Part shown: positions 34,496 through 37,675 of the stretch, one piece after another
Layout: each line of letters starts with the position of its first letter
How positions within the stretch are numbered: the stretch's first letter is position 1
From: Desulfofustis sp.
Lineage (GTDB): Bacteria; Desulfobacterota; Desulfobulbia; Desulfobulbales; Desulfocapsaceae
NCBI GenBank assembly: GCA_029287755.1
Contig: JARFQM010000132.1
Location: 1 to 37,675 of the forward strand
Reading direction: 5' to 3'
DNA length: 37,675 nucleotides
Position numbers and translations under genes: made by a program
Notes under the pieces: generated by a model
Database searches by the model: none
The model's input: the letters and a program-made list of their open reading frames with translations, nothing else
Told to the model about the DNA's origin: nothing

Positions 34496-35380
34496 ATGAA
34501 GGTTGGATTTATTGGGCTTGGCATCATGGGTAAACCGATGAGCAAGAATCTGCTCAAGGCGGGCTATGACCTGGTGGTCATGGATGTTAATAAAGAAGCA
34601 ATGGCAGAGCTTTCCGCCGCGGGCGCCGCCAGCGCAGAAAGCCCCAAAGCGGTGGCTGAACAGTGCGAGTTCATCGTTACCATGCTGCCCAATTCCCCCC
34701 ATGTAAAAACCGTGGTGCTTGGTGAAAACGGCATCATTGAAGGCGCCAGGGCCGGAACCTGCGTAATCGACATGAGCTCCATCGCCCCGCTGGCCAGCCG
34801 GGAGATCGGTGCCCAGCTCGAGGAGAAGGGGGTCGAACTGCTCGACGCCCCCGTCAGCGGCGGGGAACCCAAGGCCATCGACAGCACCATTTCGGTAATG
34901 GTCGGCGGCAAGAAAGAGGTGTTCGATAAATGCTACGATATCATGGACGCCATGGCCGGATCGGTGGTCTACACCGGCGGCATCGGGGCGGGCAACACCA
35001 CCAAGCTGGCCAATCAGATTATCGTGGCGCTAAACATCGCCGCCATGTCAGAGGCCCTAGTCCTGGCCGCCAAGGCCGGAGTTGAGCCCGAGCTGGTCTA
35101 TCAGGCGATCAGGGGCGGTCTGGCCGGCAGCACGGTACTCGATGCCAAGGCCCCGCTGGTCATGGACCGCAAATTCGATCCGGGCTTCCGCATCGAGCTT
35201 CATATCAAAGATCTTGCCAACGTCCTGGAGACAGCCCACGAGATCGGGGTGCCGCTGCCCCTGACCGCCGGCGTGATGGAAATCATGCAGGCATTGAAGG
35301 TCGACGGCAAGCAGGGGAACGACCACGGCGGTCTGATCCAGTATTATGAGAAAGCAGCCCAGGTGGAAGTATCGCGCTAG
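34496..35380 (+). CDS. glxR: 2-hydroxy-3-oxopropionate (tartronate semialdehyde) reductase
   Basis: 294 residues of the beta-hydroxyacid dehydrogenase family. NAD(P) motif GFIGLGIMGKPM (4-15), substrate loop DAPVSGGE (117-124) and the catalytic Lys170 in GNTTKLANQ. It reduces tartronate semialdehyde to D-glycerate; GarR is the equivalent name. It follows hyi by 42 bases with AGGAG before the ATG. No glyoxylate carboligase is in the window. Confidence 0.9.
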   Translation: MKVGFIGLGIMGKPMSKNLLKAGYDLVVMDVNKEAMAELSAAGAASAESPKAVAEQCEFIVTMLPNSPHVKTVVLGENGIIEGARAGTCVIDMSSIAPLASREIGAQLEEKGVELLDAPVSGGEPKAIDSTISVMVGGKKEVFDKCYDIMDAMAGSVVYTGGIGAGNTTKLANQIIVALNIAAMSEALVLAAKAGVEPELVYQAIRGGLAGSTVLDAKAPLVMDRKFDPGFRIELHIKDLANVLETAHEIGVPLPLTAGVMEIMQALKVDGKQGNDHGGLIQYYEKAAQVEVSR

Positions 35381-35419
35381 CGTCCGATTCGACCGGGCCG
35401 AACCTGAATGCGGTGATTA

Positions 35420-36538
35420 TCAGGCAGACTCCAGCGCCTGAAAGGTCCGCATAAATTTACGATCGATATAATCCTTGATCATAAAGGCGAGCCGCCCGCC
35501 GAACAGGAGCGACCACTTGTAGAGAATCCCGCTGCGATCGCCGAGGTTGAAGATAAGCAGATAGGAGCCGCCCGGCGCAAACGGCTGCAAGGGCTGATCA
35601 GTCACGCTTGCCAGCAGGTTGTGGACGAGAACGGGGTTCTGGCGCACCGCGTAGACCCCGACCTTGTCCAGGGGCTGGTCCGCAAAATAGACGCAATCGC
35701 CGCCGCCGAAAATATTGGCATAATGCAGCGCGTGCAGATAGCGGTTTACCGTCAGCCCGCCGTCCGGTCCACAGTCCAGGCCGGAATCACCGAACACCCT
35801 GCTCGGCCTGACCCCCACGGCAACGAAGATTAAATCGCATTCATGAAGCGTACCGTCGGCGGAGGTTAACCGACCGGTTTGAACTGACTCTATCCTGGTG
35901 CCTTCGAGGATAGCGATATGGCGCTGCTGCAGGGAGCGGATAGCCCTCTGCCGCACACCTTCCGGGTGATCGGGCATGAGTTTCCTCCCGGCAAAGACGT
36001 TTACCTCCGGCGGCCGCATGTCCGGGGTACGCCCCAGCTGCCGGATATTACCGGCGATTTCGACCGCCGACGGCCCGCCGCCGACAACGCCGATCCTAAG
36101 CGTTTTCTTGGCACCAAGTTCTAAAATGCGGCGCTGGGCCTCGAGCAGCCGCTCGATCGGTTTTACCAGAAAAATGTCGTCGAGGGGACCGCTCACCATC
36201 TCCTTCGGCACCTGGCTGCCGAGATTGCAGGACAGGTAGTCATAGGGAATCTGTTCCCCGTTATCGAGAGAGACGTGCTGACCATCTGGGTCGATTGACC
36301 GAACCTTGGCCAGGACAAATCTGCCGCCCATTTTTTCGGTAACCAGCCGGGTGGCAAAACGGATCTCTTCCGGTCGATAGGTGCCGCCCAGCAGTCCGGG
36401 TCCCATGCCGGAATAATAGTGGTGCTCTGCAGGTCCCACGACGGTCACTTCGCAGCCATTGTTGACAAAATCATCGATCCGGGCGAGCAGCATCATGTGG
36501 GCGTGCCCGCCGCCGGCAACTACCAGTTTCTTTTTCAT
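35420..36538 (-). CDS. FAD-dependent pyridine nucleotide-disulfide oxidoreductase, SelD N-terminal-domain type
   Basis: 372 residues from the ATG at 36538 (AGGTG site 5 bases upstream; an in-frame ATG 30 bases earlier is less likely). FAD motif GGGHAH (9-14), HHYYSGMGPGLLGGTY, then a second nucleotide motif in GVVGGGPSAVEIAG (about 150), and the late IFGGGDCVYF segment that contacts FAD. GGGHAH plus the SGMxPG segment are typical of the NDH-2-like domain found at the N-terminus of some SelD (selenide water dikinase) proteins and of stand-alone relatives. Substrate unknown; sulfide or quinone chemistry is possible. It lies 45 bases after the UGA-containing rhodanese gene, probably in one operon. 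Confidence 0.75.
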   Translation of the reverse strand: MKKKLVVAGGGHAHMMLLARIDDFVNNGCEVTVVGPAEHHYYSGMGPGLLGGTYRPEEIRFATRLVTEKMGGRFVLAKVRSIDPDGQHVSLDNGEQIPYDYLSCNLGSQVPKEMVSGPLDDIFLVKPIERLLEAQRRILELGAKKTLRIGVVGGGPSAVEIAGNIRQLGRTPDMRPPEVNVFAGRKLMPDHPEGVRQRAIRSLQQRHIAILEGTRIESVQTGRLTSADGTLHECDLIFVAVGVRPSRVFGDSGLDCGPDGGLTVNRYLHALHYANIFGGGDCVYFADQPLDKVGVYAVRQNPVLVHNLLASVTDQPLQPFAPGGSYLLIFNLGDRSGILYKWSLLFGGRLAFMIKDYIDRKFMRTFQALESA

Positions 36539-36583
36539 CTTGCACCTGGTCCAGTTTCCATTCGCCAACGAACCCAGAGGTGA

Positions 36584-37408
36584 TCAGTCGAGCAGGCTCG
36601 CAAGCTGTTTGAGATGGCCCCGCTCTTCCTCGGCGATACGCTCCAGGGCCAGCTTTACATCCTCAGTTGCGGCCCGGTCTGCGGTGCGCTGATAAAGATC
36701 GAGCGCCTGGGCTTCGATGGCCATGGCCAGCGATACAACCTCGGTTTCATTTTCAAAATCGGGATCATAGAGCTGGAGATATTCCTCCGTGGTCAACCCT
36801 CCCTCCATTGCCGCGGACACCTGGGTCTGTTCAAACTCATCCTGACTCGGGTCGGTTCCCGTTTCCTTGCGATATTCTACCAGCAGCCGCTCCTGATGGA
36901 CGGTCTCGATCCTGGCGAGTTTTTCAAAGAGCTCTTTAACCGTCTCACCGGATACCTTTTCTGTCATGGACAGATAAAAATCCTGCAGACCTTTTTCCAG
37001 CGAGTAGGCAACGATCAGCACCTGTGGAAGCGTCTCCGCCCCGGTGAAAAGATAGAGCCCGGTATCTTCAGGGCCTACTGCCTTATTGCCGTTCCAGGCC
37101 TTAATGCCGCCGGCCATGTTGATGACGTTGGTGAATCCTCTGTCTTTGAGCATCTGGGCAGCGACACGGCTGCGCCCTCCTATGGCTCAGTAGACCAGGG
37201 TTGGGAGTTCGGGATCGAGTTCAGTGCTGCGCGCTTCCAGATCGGCCATCGGGATCAGCATCGCCCCGGGGAGGTGGGCTTTTTGGTACTCTCCGGGCTG
37301 CCGCACGTCGATCAGGTTGAACTCTGTGCCATCAAGTCCTTCCATAAGCGCTCGTGCCGCCTGGGCATCCATGGAATTTACCCGTCTGAAAAACTGTAGC
37401 CAACGCAT
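36584..37408 (-). CDS. Rhodanese-ferritin (rubrerythrin-like) fusion with UGA at the active-site Cys (putative selenoprotein, Sec74)
   Basis: 274 residues if the TGA at 37187-37189 is decoded; the ATG at 37408 has GAAGGAGG 4 bases upstream. Residues 1-105 are a rhodanese (NLIDVRQPGEYQKAHLPGAMLIP, then LVY-U-AIGGRSRVAAQMLKDRGF, and INMAGGIKAW); in this family LVY is followed by the persulfide-forming Cys. Residues about 125-274 form a four-helix ferritin-like domain with two ExxH pairs (Glu168/His171 and Glu262/His265) plus Glu232, as in rubrerythrin-type di-iron sites. The frame is continuous on both sides of the UGA and a SECIS-like hairpin follows it. Rhodaneses with Sec have been reported elsewhere. 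Read conventionally it would be called as two fragments. Confidence 0.85.
37156..37189 (-). promoter_or_regulatory. Candidate bacterial SECIS of the rhodanese-ferritin gene
   Basis: On the minus strand, 18 bases after the UGA, the loop CGTGTC (37163-37168) is closed by GCAGC/GCTGC and extended by GG/CC past one bulged base. Loop distance and a G in its second position fit the bacterial SECIS rules. Confidence 0.65.
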
Positions 37409-37575
37409 GTTGCCTCCTTCAGCAAATGATATGGTTTCCATTAAATTAGCATGGATTGCAGAATTTGCCATGCGATTCCCCCCCCTCGCCAGTTCATTTC
37501 CGCCAGGGCTTGTTTCCAGGCACGGCTTCTTTTTTAAGATCTCGACTGCAAGACACAGCTCCACCCTGGTTCCCT

Positions 37576-37613
37576 TATTTACATTTATCTTGACATCAAG
37601 ATAAATGTAAATA
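37576..37613. promoter_or_regulatory. 38-bp palindromic operator upstream of the rhodanese-ferritin gene
   Basis: Arms of 18 bp (37576-37593 and 37596-37613) are perfect inverted repeats with a 2-base centre; the core is TTATCTTGA-CA-TCAAGATAA. On the minus strand TTACAT, 17 bases, TAAATG lies within it, so a bound repressor would cover the promoter. 168 bases separate it from the start codon. Confidence 0.65.
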
Positions 37614-37675
37614 TCTTTAAACCATCGAGGTTAATTTAAAAGACTTAATCCTCTAAATAGAGCGTTATCAAGATC

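Noticed and set aside
36584..37153. Stand-alone ferritin-like protein starting at the ATG at 37153
   Set aside because: That ATG lies within the second half of the rhodanese domain and has no ribosome site; the frame is continuous upstream through the UGA to a strong site before 37408.

Overview
The window looks like a chromosomal stretch of an anaerobic, respiring member of the Desulfobacterota (Desulfobulbales/Desulfocapsaceae type). The evidence is inferential: TRAP organic-acid uptake, a corrinoid-protein-like Fe-S/DUF3786 protein, a rhodanese-rubrerythrin fusion, sigma-54 control of acid catabolism, and two genes in which an in-frame UGA stands exactly where the protein family has a cysteine. 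No rRNA, tRNA, CRISPR array, prophage or intact insertion sequence was seen.

Layout. 1-8.1 kb, all minus strand: a partial saccharopine-dehydrogenase-like gene and an ALDH7-type dehydrogenase (lysine/2-aminoadipate chemistry), preceded by a very unusual zinc-ribbon/pseudokinase/membrane/HtrA-type protease/TPR fusion; then a LapG-like cysteine proteinase, an AsmA-like protein and a quinone-oxidoreductase-like protein. 8.4-13.9 kb: a secreted SYLF/Ysc84 protein, a methylmalonate-semialdehyde-dehydrogenase-like enzyme with its GntR regulator (both promoters carry a similar AT-rich dyad), a membrane acyltransferase and small unknown genes. 14.6-18.7 kb: ilvD, a VWA protein plus membrane J-domain protein pair, and a YHS-domain protein with a UGA codon. 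18.7-20.5 kb: adenylate cyclase/TolB-like/TPR signalling protein.

20.6-26.1 kb is a coherent short-chain acid module: SDR dehydrogenase and thiolase transcribed leftward, CoA-transferase transcribed rightward, and a PAS/AAA+/Fis activator. The two divergent units each have a strong -24/-12 (sigma-54) promoter facing away from a shared 66-bp region. The expected route is 3-hydroxyacid to 3-oxoacid, to 3-oxoacyl-CoA, to acetyl-CoA (3-hydroxybutyrate type). 26.2-29.3 kb is a complete DctPQM TRAP transporter. 29.7-31.1 kb carries a MarR regulator and the Fe-S/DUF3786 protein. 31.3-35.4 kb holds a MITE-like repeat, a porin, a FadR-type regulator and the hyi-glxR pair (hydroxypyruvate/tartronate semialdehyde interconversion).

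35.4-37.6 kb, minus strand: a rhodanese-ferritin fusion whose active-site cysteine codon is UGA, followed by an FAD oxidoreductase of the kind found fused to selenide water dikinase (SelD), behind a near-perfect 38-bp palindrome. Together with the YHS gene, this is the most interesting part of the window: two UGA-containing genes, each with a hairpin at the distance expected of a bacterial SECIS, suggest that conventional annotation truncates both genes.
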